A DNA stretch of 39,898 nt. It comes from an uncultured Ruminococcus sp. Lineage in GTDB: Bacteria; Bacillota; Clostridia; Oscillospirales; Ruminococcaceae. The notes beneath the pieces are model-generated. The model was not told where the DNA came from and did no database searches. It was given only the letters and a program-made list of their open reading frames with translations. Position numbers and translations under genes: made by a program. Position 1 is the first letter of the stretch. Every line of letters begins with the position of its first letter. Below are positions 1 to 8,599 of this stretch, piece by piece. Where the stretch lies: NCBI GenBank assembly GCA_902783005.1, contig CACZPI010000080.1:1-39898 (forward strand), in the 5' to 3' direction.

Positions 1-141
1 GATCTCCTCTGCCATGAGATGATCCGCCAGCATTCCGGAAAAGAACCAAGCAATTACACACGACAGGCACACAAGCAGCACCGTCATCAGTAGGATCCGT
101 CTGCTTGCACGATTGCTCAGGAGCCGTTCTGTTTTGTCCAT
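1..141 (-). CDS. Sensor histidine kinase, N-terminal part only (cut by window edge)
   Basis: The frame starts with ATG at 141-139 on the minus strand, inside the 3' end of the response regulator gene (25-nt overlap), and runs off the left edge after 47 codons. The visible part has a short basic N-terminus (MDKTERLLSNRASRR) followed by one hydrophobic segment of about 20 residues, the usual start of a membrane sensor kinase. No kinase motif is in the window. Calling it the cognate kinase rests on the tight overlap with an OmpR-type regulator, a standard two-component arrangement. The signal it senses cannot be read here. Confidence 0.65.
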   Translation of the reverse strand, partial: MDKTERLLSNRASRRILLMTVLLVCLSCVIAWFFSGMLADHLMAEEI

Positions 142-731
142 TTGTACCCCATTCCCCGCTTTGTAACGATTTGCCCCATACCGGATTCCCGCAGCTTTTC
201 CCGAAGCCGGGAAATATGGACGGATAAGGTATTGTCATTGACGAATTCGCCCTTGCTGTCCCAGAGATGATTCAGAAGCTGTTCCCGGGTCAGGTATTGC
301 TCCCGGTTACACATCAGGTAATCGAGCAGTTTTTGCTCGACCGCTGTAAGCTCCGGCATTGCGGGCGCAGCAATCTGCCGCCGTAGAACCGCGCGGACAC
401 GGGAGAGCAGCTCACGCAACCGGAATGGCTTTGTGATATAGTCATCTCCGCCGGCATCCAGCCCCTCCACGATCTCACGCTCCTCACTGCAGGACGTCAG
501 GAAGATCACAGGCACATCGGAATGCATCCGGATTTCTTTACAGAGCGCCACACCGCTTCCGTCCGGTACCATTACATCAAGCAGCAGCAGATCTGCTTCT
601 GAAAAGTGTTTTCTTGCTTCGGCGCAGCAGGAAGCCGTAATCGTTTCGTATCCTTCCGTCTGCATTGCCAGCGCGATATTACCGCAAAGCATCGGATCAT
701 CGTCCATAATCAGAATCACAGGCACTTTCAT
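117..731 (-). CDS. OmpR-family two-component response regulator
   Basis: A 204-residue regulator with a receiver domain (about residues 3-115) and a C-terminal winged-helix DNA-binding domain (about 128-200). The acidic pocket (MDDD near residue 10), phospho-acceptor Asp52 in LLLLDVMVP, Thr79 and Lys101 in ITKPF are all present, so it should be phosphorylatable. The C-terminus carries the TLSVHISRLREKL recognition-helix signature and the ..KRGMGYKW wing. I chose ATG at 731 over the upstream in-frame GTG at 734. A GAGGTG sequence lies just before the ATG. It is followed by an overlapping membrane sensor kinase. The target genes are unknown; the divergent small membrane protein at 920 is a possible neighbour target, but that is only a guess. 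Confidence 0.93.
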   Translation of the reverse strand: MKVPVILIMDDDPMLCGNIALAMQTEGYETITASCCAEARKHFSEADLLLLDVMVPDGSGVALCKEIRMHSDVPVIFLTSCSEEREIVEGLDAGGDDYITKPFRLRELLSRVRAVLRRQIAAPAMPELTAVEQKLLDYLMCNREQYLTREQLLNHLWDSKGEFVNDNTLSVHISRLREKLRESGMGQIVTKRGMGYKWTKQNGS

Positions 732-743
732 CACCTCAGAACC

Positions 744-772
744 ATTATACCATATCTTTCGCCTGCCTTCAA
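744..772 (-). promoter_or_regulatory. Candidate promoter of the response regulator operon
   Basis: On the minus strand there is TATAAT (749-744) preceded by TGG, an extended -10 form, with TTGAAG (772-767) 17 bp upstream. Transcription would begin only about 6-7 bases before the ATG at 731, giving an almost leaderless message, so this call is tentative. Confidence 0.4.
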
Positions 773-823
773 CCCCTCAAACCGGTGTTCTGCGTTTTTT
801 ATCGTGAATTTCTCGGAATCCTA

Positions 824-852
824 TTGACATAATTTACAATTCATGCTATAAT
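824..852 (+). promoter_or_regulatory. Sigma-A promoter for the DUF3592-like gene
   Basis: A perfect consensus pair: TTGACA at 824-829 and TATAAT at 847-852 with a 17-bp spacer. It lies about 70 bp upstream of the start at 920 and is divergent from the response regulator. Confidence 0.9.
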
Positions 853-919
853 ATGATAGTAAACTATGACGATTATGTAAAAGAACATAGCGTTGAATGT
901 AAAGAAGGGAGGAATGGCA

Positions 920-1390
920 ATGCCCGCTTCTGTGGACGAAAAGGCGTATATGAAAGCCTATATGTCACGAAAAATACGGACGTTTCCGTTTCTGATCCTG
1001 ATGCTTTTTTCTTTGCTTCCCTTGATTTCCTTCAGCTTTGAATGGGCGCGGGGACAGCTGGCATGGCACAAAACAGTTGCAGAAGTTGTTATGACGACCG
1101 ATGACGGCGGCGCATTTTACCGGTATACCAATGATAAGACAGGGGAGACTTATTCTGGTACATTGCAGCAATACAAGATCCTGATTTATTATCCGGTTGG
1201 TCATACGCCGCAGGTACATGATACCATTTCAATGGCTTACAAAACCACCGACCCGGTGCAGCATGTGATCTTTTCGAGATTAGAGGCACGCATGGCAACC
1301 TGGGCTGCGGTGTTTGTTTTTTGTTTTGTGATCTATTTCTGGCTGGAATGGGAGCTGAAAAAACGATCGAAAATCAAGATCGCCGGTTAG
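920..1390 (+). CDS. Small two-TM membrane protein, DUF3592-like
   Basis: A 156-residue protein with hydrophobic segments at roughly residues 20-38 and 126-146 and a polar domain between them. The middle domain contains YRYTNDKTGETYSG and YPVGHTPQVHD, which resemble the DUF3592 pattern of a YRY-type strand, a glycine-rich strand and a YPVG turn between two helices. The C-terminus is strongly basic (ELKKRSKIK). ATG at 920 is preferred over 914 and over the upstream frame because AGGGAGG at 906-912 sits 7 bases before it and only 1 base before 914. It has its own promoter and a terminator hairpin downstream. Its function is unknown. Confidence 0.75.
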   Translation: MPASVDEKAYMKAYMSRKIRTFPFLILMLFSLLPLISFSFEWARGQLAWHKTVAEVVMTTDDGGAFYRYTNDKTGETYSGTLQQYKILIYYPVGHTPQVHDTISMAYKTTDPVQHVIFSRLEARMATWAAVFVFCFVIYFWLEWELKKRSKIKIAG

Positions 1391-1419
1391 GATCATTACA
1401 GTATATTTTGTGTATCAGA

Positions 1420-1456
1420 GCAGGAGCGTCATCCCACAGGACGCGCTCCTGCTTTA
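1420..1456 (+). terminator. Rho-independent terminator after the DUF3592-like gene
   Basis: GCAGGAGCG (1420-1428) pairs with CGCTCCTGC (1444-1452), followed by a short T-rich tract. It lies between the stop at 1390 and the mannosidase start at 1488, so the mannosidase may depend on read-through or on a promoter I cannot identify. Confidence 0.7.
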
Positions 1457-1487
1457 TAGATGCCGTGAGAAACAGGAGGAAACCCAG

Positions 1488-3938
1488 ATGCAAAGAGTTC
1501 TTCTCAATCAAAACTGGATGATGCAGCAGGCAGGTTCCGATAAGCGTTATCCTTGCAGCATACCGTGCAGTATGTATGACACCTTGCAAAAATGCGGAGA
1601 GATCGAAGATCCGTTTTACCGGGAAAACGAATCCGCAGCCCTGCCTCTTTCCGAAAGCGATTATCTGTTTGAAACGACGTTCCAGCGTCCGTCTTTTTTT
1701 CCGGGGGCGCATGTGGTTCTGTGCTTTGACGGCATTGATACCATTGCCGACATTTCTCTGAATGGAAAAGCCCTCTTTTCGGCAGACAATATGCACCGCA
1801 GATGGCGGATCGAGGTTACGGATCTTCTGGAAGACCAGAATACACTGACAGTTCTGATCCATTCTCCGCTGCGGTACATTGCCGAAAAGCAGGCAGAGCA
1901 TCCGCTCTGGGGCGTAGATTCCACCGTGGCGGGCTTTCCACACATCCGCAAGGCACATTACATGTTCGGATGGGACTGGGGCCCGAAGCTGCCGGATCTG
2001 GGCATCTGGCGCGATGTATACCTTGAAGCATGGGCAGACGGCCGCATCCGGAACGTGCAGTATTTACAGGAACACAGTGACGATGCAGCCAATCTGACGG
2101 TATGTCCTGATTTTGAGCAGGAGAGCGAAGGCCTGGAGTGGATCTTTGCGCTTTACGATCCGAATGGTGATATGATTTTCAAGACCGAACCCATGCCGGT
2201 TTCGAGAAGCTCTCTGGTTGTCCGGATCGGCCGCCCGCAGCTCTGGTGGGCACACGGATTTGGCAAACCGGATCTTTATACCGGTGTCGTTCTGCTGACA
2301 GACGCCGGCGGCAATGCGGTGGACAGCCGAACCGAAAAAATCGGCCTTCGTACCCTGACGATCCGTCAGGAACCGGATCAGTGGGGAGAATCTTTCTGTA
2401 TCAATCTGAATGGCAGGGATATTTTTGCCATGGGTGCAAACTGGATCCCGACAGACAATCTTCTGCCCCGGTGTACCGCCGAAAAGACAAGGCAGCTCCT
2501 TAAAAGCTGTATTGATGCCAATTTCAATGTCATCCGTGTATGGGGCGGCGGCTTTTATCCGTCGGATGCATTTTACGATTTCTGCGATGAAAACGGTCTG
2601 ATCGTCTGGGAGGACTTCATGTTTGCCTGCGCCAATTACCGGCTGACAGAAGATTTCTGGGCTTCGGTCGAGGCAGAAATGCGCGACAATATCCTGCGTC
2701 TTCGCAATCATGCCAGCCTTGGTCTGTGGTGCGGCAATAATGAAATCGAAACTGCCCTGGAGACCTGGGGACTGCCAGATGATCCGGTGGTTAAGGCGGA
2801 TTATATTGAGCAGTTTGAGCATCGTATGCCGGCAGTTGTTCAGGAACTGGATCCGCAGCGGTTTTACTGGCGTTCCTCGCCCTCTGCCTACGGCGGATGC
2901 AAGGATACGGATTCCAATGCAGCAGGCGATATGCATTACTGGGAGATCTGGCACAGCTTCAAACCGTTTGAAGCGTTCCGTGAGCTGTACTACCGTTTCT
3001 GTTCAGAATACGGCTTTGAATCTGTTCCATCCGTCAGAACGCTGCTTCCTGTATGCGACCCGGAACAGGGGGATCTCAATCTGATGTCCCCTGTGATGGA
3101 GGCGCATCACAAATGTGCGCAGGGAAGCCAGAAAATCATGTATTACCTTGCACAGATGGTGCGGTATCCGGAGAGCTTTGCACAGTTGTCCTATGCATCC
3201 CAGCTTGTTCAGGCGGAATGCATCCGCTCCAATGTGGAGCATATGCGCCGTCATCGCGGCAGGTGCATGGGATCGGTCTACTGGCAGCTCAATGACTCAA
3301 ATCCTGCGATTTCCTGGTCAAGCGTGGACTATGCCGGACGCTGGAAGGGCGTGCATTACTATGCACGGCGTTTTCATGCGCCGGTGCTGCTGACGGCTGG
3401 CGCATTCGGAGACCCCGAGTTCAATGTTTCCAATGAAACGCTGGAAAGCATCAGCGGAACCATCCATTGGATGATTCGCAACAACCGATCCGAAATTCTC
3501 CGGGAAGGCCGGATCCCGGTCGATGTCCCCGCGCTTTCTGCACAGAATTATCCTCGTCCGGAAGGACTGGAGGAATTCTATACGCCCGAAAACAGACGCA
3601 GGTATTATCTGTCCTATGAGCTGGAAGCAGACCATGTGATTCTGAGTGCCGGCACCTCCTTGCTGACCGTACCGAAGCAGTTTGACTTCTGTGAGCCGCA
3701 TATCTCATTTGAATTGCGCAAGCTCCCGTCACATTATATCGTGACCATTACATCCGATGTATTTGTACAGGCAGCAATGCTCGAATGCGGCGATCATGAT
3801 GTACAGTTCTCCGACAACTGGATTGACCTGCACGGCGGTGTGCCTGTCACGGTCACGATTCCGAAGCAGCAGGATCTGACACTGGAAATCCTGCGCCGGG
3901 AATTGCGTGTTGTCAGCCAGATGACCCCTGCTGAATAA
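1488..3938 (+). CDS. Beta-mannosidase, glycoside hydrolase family 2
   Basis: An 816-residue cytoplasmic enzyme (no signal peptide) that removes terminal beta-mannosyl residues from manno-oligosaccharides. The order is an N-terminal GH2 sugar-binding domain, an immunoglobulin-like domain, a TIM barrel and C-terminal beta domains. The barrel has the family features YMFGWDWGP near residue 163, VWEDFMFACANY, the acid/base Glu419 in CGNNE, and the nucleophile Glu507 in FCSEYGFE. The start is ATG at 1488, with AGGAGG at 1474-1479; an open frame extends further upstream across the preceding terminator and has no ribosome site. It fits use of mannan breakdown products by a plant-fibre degrader. Beta-galactosidase or glucuronidase is less likely given the GWDWGP and SEYGF motifs. 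Confidence 0.93.
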   Translation: MQRVLLNQNWMMQQAGSDKRYPCSIPCSMYDTLQKCGEIEDPFYRENESAALPLSESDYLFETTFQRPSFFPGAHVVLCFDGIDTIADISLNGKALFSADNMHRRWRIEVTDLLEDQNTLTVLIHSPLRYIAEKQAEHPLWGVDSTVAGFPHIRKAHYMFGWDWGPKLPDLGIWRDVYLEAWADGRIRNVQYLQEHSDDAANLTVCPDFEQESEGLEWIFALYDPNGDMIFKTEPMPVSRSSLVVRIGRPQLWWAHGFGKPDLYTGVVLLTDAGGNAVDSRTEKIGLRTLTIRQEPDQWGESFCINLNGRDIFAMGANWIPTDNLLPRCTAEKTRQLLKSCIDANFNVIRVWGGGFYPSDAFYDFCDENGLIVWEDFMFACANYRLTEDFWASVEAEMRDNILRLRNHASLGLWCGNNEIETALETWGLPDDPVVKADYIEQFEHRMPAVVQELDPQRFYWRSSPSAYGGCKDTDSNAAGDMHYWEIWHSFKPFEAFRELYYRFCSEYGFESVPSVRTLLPVCDPEQGDLNLMSPVMEAHHKCAQGSQKIMYYLAQMVRYPESFAQLSYASQLVQAECIRSNVEHMRRHRGRCMGSVYWQLNDSNPAISWSSVDYAGRWKGVHYYARRFHAPVLLTAGAFGDPEFNVSNETLESISGTIHWMIRNNRSEILREGRIPVDVPALSAQNYPRPEGLEEFYTPENRRRYYLSYELEADHVILSAGTSLLTVPKQFDFCEPHISFELRKLPSHYIVTITSDVFVQAAMLECGDHDVQFSDNWIDLHGGVPVTVTIPKQQDLTLEILRRELRVVSQMTPAE

Positions 3939-3944
3939 AAAGCT

Positions 3945-3978
3945 AATCCCTCTGAACAGATCGTTCAGAGGGATTTTT
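3945..3978. terminator. Bidirectional terminator between convergent mannosidase and glyQS
   Basis: AATCCCTCTGAAC (3945-3957) pairs with GTTCAGAGGGATT (3963-3975) around a 5-base loop. There are T runs on the plus side and A runs on the other, so it can serve both genes. Confidence 0.9.
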
Positions 3979-3982
3979 GCAA

Positions 3983-5368
3983 TCAATATGCGAGCTTTTC
4001 GGTCAGATAAGCCTCCAGCTCCGCGATCGGCATACGAACCTGCTCCATGGTATCGCGCTCGCGGACGGTTACGCAGCCGTCGTCACCAGACTCGAAGTCA
4101 TAGGTAATGCAGAACGGCGTACCGATCTCATCCTGACGGCGGTAACGCTTGCCGATGCCGCCGGCATCATCGAAGTCGATGTTCCACTTCTTGCTCAGTT
4201 GCGTGAAGACCTCTGTTGCCTGCTCCGAGAGCTTCTTGGACAGCGGCAGAACAGCAGCCTTGAACGGAGCCAGAGCCGGATGAAGATGCATAACGACACG
4301 GGTATCATTCTTTTCGGCATCCAGAACCTCTACGTCATAAGCCTCGGTCACAATGGTCAGGAACAGACGCTCCACACCGAGAGACGGCTCAATGACATAC
4401 GGTACATACTTGGAGTTGTCCTCCGGATCGAAGTATTCCATGGACTTGCCGGAATGAGTCTGATGCTGCGTCAGGTCGTAATTGGTTCTGTCAGCAATGC
4501 CCCAGAGCTCGCCCCAGCCGAACGGGAAGAGGTACTCAAAGTCAGTGGTTGCCTTGGAATAGAAGCTCAGCTCCTCCTGATCATGGTCGCGCAGACGGAG
4601 GTTCTCCTCCTTGATGCCCAGACCCAGCAGGAAGTCGCGGCAGTAGCTTCTCCAGAACTGGAACCATTCCAGATCGGTGTCCGGCTTGCAGAAGAATTCC
4701 AGCTCCATCTGCTCGAACTCACGAACACGGAAAATGAAGTTACCGGGGGTGATTTCGTTACGGAAGGACTTGCCGATCTGTGCGACACCGAACGGAACCT
4801 TCTTGCGGGTGGTTCTCTGGATATTCTGGAAGTTAACGAAAATACCCTGTGCAGTTTCCGGGCGCAGATAAAGCTCGCTCTTGGTATCCTCGGTAACACC
4901 CTGGAAGGTCTTGAACATCAGGTTAAACTGACGGATGTCGGTGAAATCGCACTTGCCGCAGTTGGGGCATGGAATCTGCTTTTCACGGATGTAATTGGTC
5001 AGCTCCTCGTTCGACCAGCCGGCCGGATTGGTGCCGTCGAAATCCTCAATCAGGTTGTCCGCTCTGTGGCGGGTCTTGCAGGCCTTGCAGTCCATCAGCG
5101 GATCGGAGAAGCCGCCGAGATGACCGGAAGCCACCCAGGTCTGCGGATTCATCAGAATCGCGGAATCCAGTCCCACATTATAGGGGCACTCCTGGATGAA
5201 CTTTTTGCGCCATGCATTCTTGATATTGTTCTTCAGCTCCACACCAAGCGGGCCGAAGTCCCAGGTATTGGCCAGACCACCGTAGATCTCGGATCCTGCA
5301 TACACAAAACCACGGGATTTACAAAGGTCAACGATCTTGTCCATGCTCTTTTCACTGTTTTTCAGCAT
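3983..5368 (-). CDS. glyQS: Glycyl-tRNA synthetase, dimeric type
   Basis: A 461-residue class II synthetase that charges tRNA-Gly. It is the single-chain alpha2 form found in many Clostridia, not the alpha2beta2 glyQ+glyS form. The start of the catalytic core ([18 protein letters not shown]) is near residue 26. A cysteine-rich zinc-like insertion follows (CKAC ... CPNCGKC, about 95-160). Motif 2 is [10 protein letters not shown], motif 3 includes GVERLFL, and the C-terminal anticodon-binding domain ends with [16 protein letters not shown] and DTMEQVRMP. The start at 5368 is supported by AGAAGGA upstream. It stands alone with its own promoter. The leader is about 50 bases, too short for a T-box. 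Confidence 0.97.
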   Translation of the reverse strand: MLKNSEKSMDKIVDLCKSRGFVYAGSEIYGGLANTWDFGPLGVELKNNIKNAWRKKFIQECPYNVGLDSAILMNPQTWVASGHLGGFSDPLMDCKACKTRHRADNLIEDFDGTNPAGWSNEELTNYIREKQIPCPNCGKCDFTDIRQFNLMFKTFQGVTEDTKSELYLRPETAQGIFVNFQNIQRTTRKKVPFGVAQIGKSFRNEITPGNFIFRVREFEQMELEFFCKPDTDLEWFQFWRSYCRDFLLGLGIKEENLRLRDHDQEELSFYSKATTDFEYLFPFGWGELWGIADRTNYDLTQHQTHSGKSMEYFDPEDNSKYVPYVIEPSLGVERLFLTIVTEAYDVEVLDAEKNDTRVVMHLHPALAPFKAAVLPLSKKLSEQATEVFTQLSKKWNIDFDDAGGIGKRYRRQDEIGTPFCITYDFESGDDGCVTVRERDTMEQVRMPIAELEAYLTEKLAY

Positions 5369-5395
5369 AGTTTTTTCCTTCTTTCTCGTGAATTG

Positions 5396-5415
5396 CTGCC
5401 GCTGGATTGCGGCAG
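5396..5415 (-). promoter_or_regulatory. Hairpin at the 5' end of the glyQS transcript
   Basis: CTGCCGC (5396-5402) and GCGGCAG (5409-5415) form a perfect 7-bp stem with a 6-base loop. It lies a few bases downstream of the predicted transcription start, so it would cap the 5' end of the mRNA. A stabilising or regulatory role is inferred. Confidence 0.5.
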
Positions 5416-5427
5416 ACCATACATCTT

Positions 5428-5456
5428 ATTATACATGAAATCACCGGATCTGTCAA
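5428..5456 (-). promoter_or_regulatory. Sigma-A promoter of glyQS
   Basis: On the minus strand, TTGACA (5456-5451) and TATAAT (5433-5428) are separated by 17 bp, a perfect consensus. Confidence 0.9.
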
Positions 5457-5580
5457 GTGATTCCGGCAGACTCTTCTTTTTTCCGGAATTCTGTCACATT
5501 TTCTGTCCGGATTCCGTCTTAAAAGATAGAGGGTGCAAAACTCTGTAACCTGATTTTCACCAAGCTGCATATATTTGTAC

Positions 5581-5609
5581 TTGACATTTTGTACAGAATG
5601 ATGTATAAT
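5581..5609 (+). promoter_or_regulatory. Sigma-A promoter of the cohesin-like gene
   Basis: TTGACA at 5581-5586 and TATAAT at 5604-5609 with a 17-bp spacer, about 75 bp before the start at 5683. Confidence 0.92.
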
Positions 5610-5682
5610 AGGTATGACAGTCAGGAATCCCGCAAAATGACGGCGTTCTTTGACGCTGACGAAGAAAGAAAGAGGTCGAATT

Positions 5683-6606
5683 ATGATGAACAAGAATATG
5701 AAGAAGATCATGGCTATCTGTCTGGCCGTTACCATGGCAGCTCCTGCTTTTGCCTGCTCCTCGAAGCCGCAGCAGCCTGTTGAGGTAGAGACCATCTCCC
5801 TGGAGGATACCAAGAAGGAGCTGACCTTCAGCTTCAATAACGGTGCTTCCGCAGATGCTACTGAGGCAAATGAGGAAAATGCAGAAACAACTGCTGCCGA
5901 TGCCGAGACCGCAGAGGGCGATGCAACGACGCAGGAGGGCGACGCTGCGACCGAAGCAGGTGAGAAGGAAACGGTCATGGAGGATGTGACCCAGTACATG
6001 AATGTCACCGATGCTGACGGTCAGAATGTTACCGATGCCGACGGGCAGAGCGTAACGGAGCCGGTTGTTGTCGGCACCCGCCCGGTAGAGGTCAGCAACC
6101 AGACTCCGGCTGCCACTACAAAGGCAGACGAGCCTGCGAAAGCAGATGCAACCGAAGCTCCGGCATCCTATACCCCGCAGTATGACACCTGTAAGGCATA
6201 CTGGCTGGATATGACCCAGATGGGCGACTTCAAGTTCAACGGCGAATTCCTGACCTTCACCTTTGAGGTCAAGGATTCTGCTCCGGACGGCAATTATCCG
6301 ATCACCATTACTTATACCGACATTGCAAGCTGGGATCTGGTACAGTATGACCCGGTTCGTATCGACGGTGAGATTGCCGTCAACAAGGATCCTGCCAAGC
6401 AGGCTGATCTTCCGACTGAGGATTTTGCGCTGAAGATCAACAGCGAAAAGGCGAAGCAGGGCGATACTGTTGTTGTTAAGATGGATCTTGCCAATAACCC
6501 GGGCTTCTGCGGATTTGTCATCGACGTACAGTATGATATGAATGCACTCAAGCTCATCGAGGGCGATGCAGGCTCCGATTTCGGCGGTGCTGTCAGCCTG
6601 AACTAA
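5683..6606 (+). CDS. Secreted, probably lipid-anchored protein with cohesin-like halves in swapped order
   Basis: A 307-residue exported protein. Residues 1-25 form a signal peptide ending in AFA-Cys25-SS, a plausible but atypical lipobox (Phe at -2). Residues about 45-165 are a low-complexity Ala/Glu/Thr/Asp linker with a repeated VTDADGQ. Residues 172-234 match the second half of a cohesin fold (LTFTFEVKDSAPDGNYPITI). Residues 246-307 match the first half (KAKQGDTVVVKMDLANNPGF, then IDVQYDMNALKLIEGD). The order is therefore C-half then N-half, and the chain stops where the first half would run into the second. This could be a circular permutation or a truncated tandem. Start is ATG 5683 with AGAGG at 5671-5675. 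Dockerin binding is untested; it may be a cell-surface attachment or scaffold protein. Confidence 0.75.
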   Translation: MMNKNMKKIMAICLAVTMAAPAFACSSKPQQPVEVETISLEDTKKELTFSFNNGASADATEANEENAETTAADAETAEGDATTQEGDAATEAGEKETVMEDVTQYMNVTDADGQNVTDADGQSVTEPVVVGTRPVEVSNQTPAATTKADEPAKADATEAPASYTPQYDTCKAYWLDMTQMGDFKFNGEFLTFTFEVKDSAPDGNYPITITYTDIASWDLVQYDPVRIDGEIAVNKDPAKQADLPTEDFALKINSEKAKQGDTVVVKMDLANNPGFCGFVIDVQYDMNALKLIEGDAGSDFGGAVSLN

Positions 6607-6620
6607 GAATAGATATTCAG

Positions 6621-6650
6621 AAAGCGGATGCCTCACGGCATCCGCTTTTA
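6621..6650 (+). terminator. Terminator of the cohesin-like gene
   Basis: GCGGATGCC (6624-6632) and GGCATCCGC (6637-6645) with a 4-base loop, followed by TTTTATTT. Confidence 0.92.
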
Positions 6651-6665
6651 TTTGTCTAAAAGCAG

Positions 6666-6696
6666 AGCGCCATTCATCTTTACGATGAATGGCGCT
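6666..6696. terminator. Terminator of the UPF0237-UPF0210 operon, possibly bidirectional
   Basis: AGCGCCATTCATC (6666-6678) pairs perfectly with GATGAATGGCGCT (6684-6696). It lies 8 bases after the minus-strand stop at 6704. T tracts exist on both sides. Confidence 0.85.
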
Positions 6697-6703
6697 TTTC
6701 TGA

Positions 6704-8062
6704 TCAGTTTTTGATACTGTGCATCGGCGCCGGGATCCGGCCGCCGCGGGAAATAAACTTTGCAGGGGATTTGGTATTGATCGGCATGACGGGACCGGAG
6801 CCGAGAAGGCCGCCGAATTCCAGCATTTCGCCTTCCTTCATGCCAATAGCGGGGATCAGCCGGACAGCCGTGGTCTTGTTGTTGACCATGCCAATGGCTG
6901 CCTCATCTGCAATGATGGCCGAGATCGTCTCCGCGGTAATGTCGCCGGGTACGACGATCATATCCAGGCCGACCGAGCAGACAGCCGTCATGGCTTCGAG
7001 TTTTTCAAGCGTCAGGGTGCCGGCAATTGCCGCATCGATCATGCCCTGATCCTCCGACACCGGAATGAAAGCACCGGACAGGCCGCCGACATTCGAGGAG
7101 GCCATAACGCCGCCCTTCTTGACAGCATCATTCAGCAGGGCGAGGGCTGCGGTCGTGCCATGCGTTCCGCACTGTTCAAGGCCCATTCCCTCAAGAACCT
7201 GTGCCACAGAATCACCGACAGCAGGTGTGGGCGCAAGCGAGAGATCCACGATGCCGAACGGAACGCCGAGCATCTTGGAAGCACGGGCGCCGACAAGCTG
7301 ACCCATACGTGTAATCTTGAATGCAGTCTTCTTAATGACATCTGCCAGCTCGTCAATGGTCGCGTCCGGATACTTGGTGATTGCCGAGCGGACAACACCG
7401 GGCCCCGATACGCCGACATGGATCTCACAATCCGGCTCACCGACACCATGGAAGGCACCTGCCATGAAGGGGTTATCCTCGACGGCATTGCAGAAGACAA
7501 CGAGCTTTGCAGGCCCGATGCACTGGCGGTCAGCCGTGATCTTTGCAGATTCCAGCACGACCTCGCCCATGATCTTCACGGCATCCATGTTGATGCCGCT
7601 GCGGGTGGAGCCGACATTGACGGAGGAGCATACGTTGGAGGTGCGGGAAAGAGCCTCCGGGATCGAACGGATCAGAGCCATGTCACCGGCAGAAAAGCCC
7701 TTGTGTACCAGCGCAGAATACCCGCCGAGGAAATTGACGCCGCAGGTATCCGCCGCACGCTGCAGGGTAAGAGCGAATTTCACCGGATCGCCGTTCGGGC
7801 ATGCAGCTGCAAGCATGGCGATTGGTGTAATGGAAATGCGTTTGTTCACGATCGGGATGCCGTATTCCTTTTCAATCTGCTGTCCGACTCTGACCAGATC
7901 CTTGGCCTTGGTCGTGATCTTGTCATAGACCTTGTCACAGGCCTTGTCAATGTCCGGATCAATGCAGTCGAGCAGGGAAATGCCCATGGTAATGGTACGA
8001 ATATCCAGACACTCATCCTGAATCATTCGGATGGTTTCCAGAATATCAAAAGTATTCAGCAT
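6704..8062 (-). CDS. UPF0210 / DUF711 family protein
   Basis: A 452-residue soluble protein of the DUF711 (UPF0210) family, which is related in fold to glycyl-radical/PFL-like proteins but has no established enzymatic role. Family hallmarks include [16 protein letters not shown] near residue 20, [28 protein letters not shown], the [14 protein letters not shown] block, and glycine-rich C-terminal stretches ending MHSIKN. It follows the ACT-domain gene with a 19-bp gap, with GAGGTG just ahead of ATG 8062. The pairing with an ACT regulator suggests a ligand-controlled two-component enzyme or regulator, but the substrate is unknown. Confidence 0.92.
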   Translation of the reverse strand: MLNTFDILETIRMIQDECLDIRTITMGISLLDCIDPDIDKACDKVYDKITTKAKDLVRVGQQIEKEYGIPIVNKRISITPIAMLAAACPNGDPVKFALTLQRAADTCGVNFLGGYSALVHKGFSAGDMALIRSIPEALSRTSNVCSSVNVGSTRSGINMDAVKIMGEVVLESAKITADRQCIGPAKLVVFCNAVEDNPFMAGAFHGVGEPDCEIHVGVSGPGVVRSAITKYPDATIDELADVIKKTAFKITRMGQLVGARASKMLGVPFGIVDLSLAPTPAVGDSVAQVLEGMGLEQCGTHGTTAALALLNDAVKKGGVMASSNVGGLSGAFIPVSEDQGMIDAAIAGTLTLEKLEAMTAVCSVGLDMIVVPGDITAETISAIIADEAAIGMVNNKTTAVRLIPAIGMKEGEMLEFGGLLGSGPVMPINTKSPAKFISRGGRIPAPMHSIKN

Positions 8063-8081
8063 GTTTTCACCTCATCCGTTC

Positions 8082-8351
8082 TCAGATCTTGTGCATGGAA
8101 TTGAAAATGTCCTCGTGCATGCAATGGATTGCCAGACCCTCTGTCTTTCCGAGAGCGGACATTTCGTCAGAAAGTGCAGAAAAATCGGTACTCAGACCGG
8201 AAATATCCACCATCATGATCATGGCAAACATATCCTGCAGAACACTCTGGGTCACCTCAATGACATTTGCATTGTGTCTTGCACAGATGCCGCTGACCTT
8301 GTGCAGGATTCCGACAGTGTCCTTACCGATAACTGTAATAACTGCTCGCAT
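8082..8351 (-). CDS. ACT domain protein, UPF0237 family
   Basis: An 89-residue single ACT domain protein beginning MRAVITVIGKDTVGIL. The KD.VGI turn and the following helix are typical of amino-acid-binding ACT domains. I chose ATG at 8351 because GGAGG lies 8 bases before it; five extra upstream codons are in frame but have no ribosome site. It is the first gene of a two-gene operon with the UPF0210 protein, an arrangement conserved in Firmicutes. It probably senses a small molecule, perhaps an amino acid, for its partner. The ligand is unknown. Confidence 0.92.
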   Translation of the reverse strand: MRAVITVIGKDTVGILHKVSGICARHNANVIEVTQSVLQDMFAMIMMVDISGLSTDFSALSDEMSALGKTEGLAIHCMHEDIFNSMHKI

Positions 8352-8404
8352 ATCTTTTACCTCCAATATCGTAATGCCCGCCGCACGGCAGGCTTATCTT
8401 CCTT

Positions 8405-8433
8405 ATTATAACACATATCCGCATAAAAGAAAA
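8405..8433 (-). promoter_or_regulatory. Candidate promoter of the ACT-UPF0210 operon
   Basis: On the minus strand, TATAAT (8410-8405) is preceded by TGT, an extended -10. The -35 region (TTTTCT) is weak, which is common with extended -10 promoters. Confidence 0.6.
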
Positions 8434-8505
8434 GTGATTTTTTGAAATTTCCTGAAAAAATTAACAGAACAAGTCATTTTGACCAAAATTATTCATAAAT
8501 TGTCC

Positions 8506-8534
8506 TTGACTTTTTACGAAGGACATGCTAAAAT
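8506..8534 (+). promoter_or_regulatory. Promoter of the CAP-dockerin gene
   Basis: TTGACT at 8506-8511 and TAAAAT at 8529-8534 with a 17-bp spacer. A second TATAAT at 8574-8579 (preceded by TGG) is too close to the ribosome site to be the main promoter. Confidence 0.7.
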
Positions 8535-8599
8535 ATAGTTAATAACATATTGCTTTTTGCAGTCAGTGTGTGGTATAATTTAGAAATGGGGTGCTTACC

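Noticed and set aside
3977-5548. Long open frame opposite glyQS (523 codons)
   Set aside because: It is the mirror of a strongly recognised synthetase gene, has no ribosome site and no recognisable domain; its length reflects codon bias of the real gene.
5980-6060. Repeated VTDADGQ coding segment as a calcium-binding dockerin loop
   Set aside because: It lies in a low-complexity linker, the spacing does not make a dockerin, and the two copies look like a simple local duplication.
6719-8104. Long open frame opposite the UPF0210 gene
   Set aside because: His- and Arg-rich translation with no family resemblance, antisense to a conserved protein.
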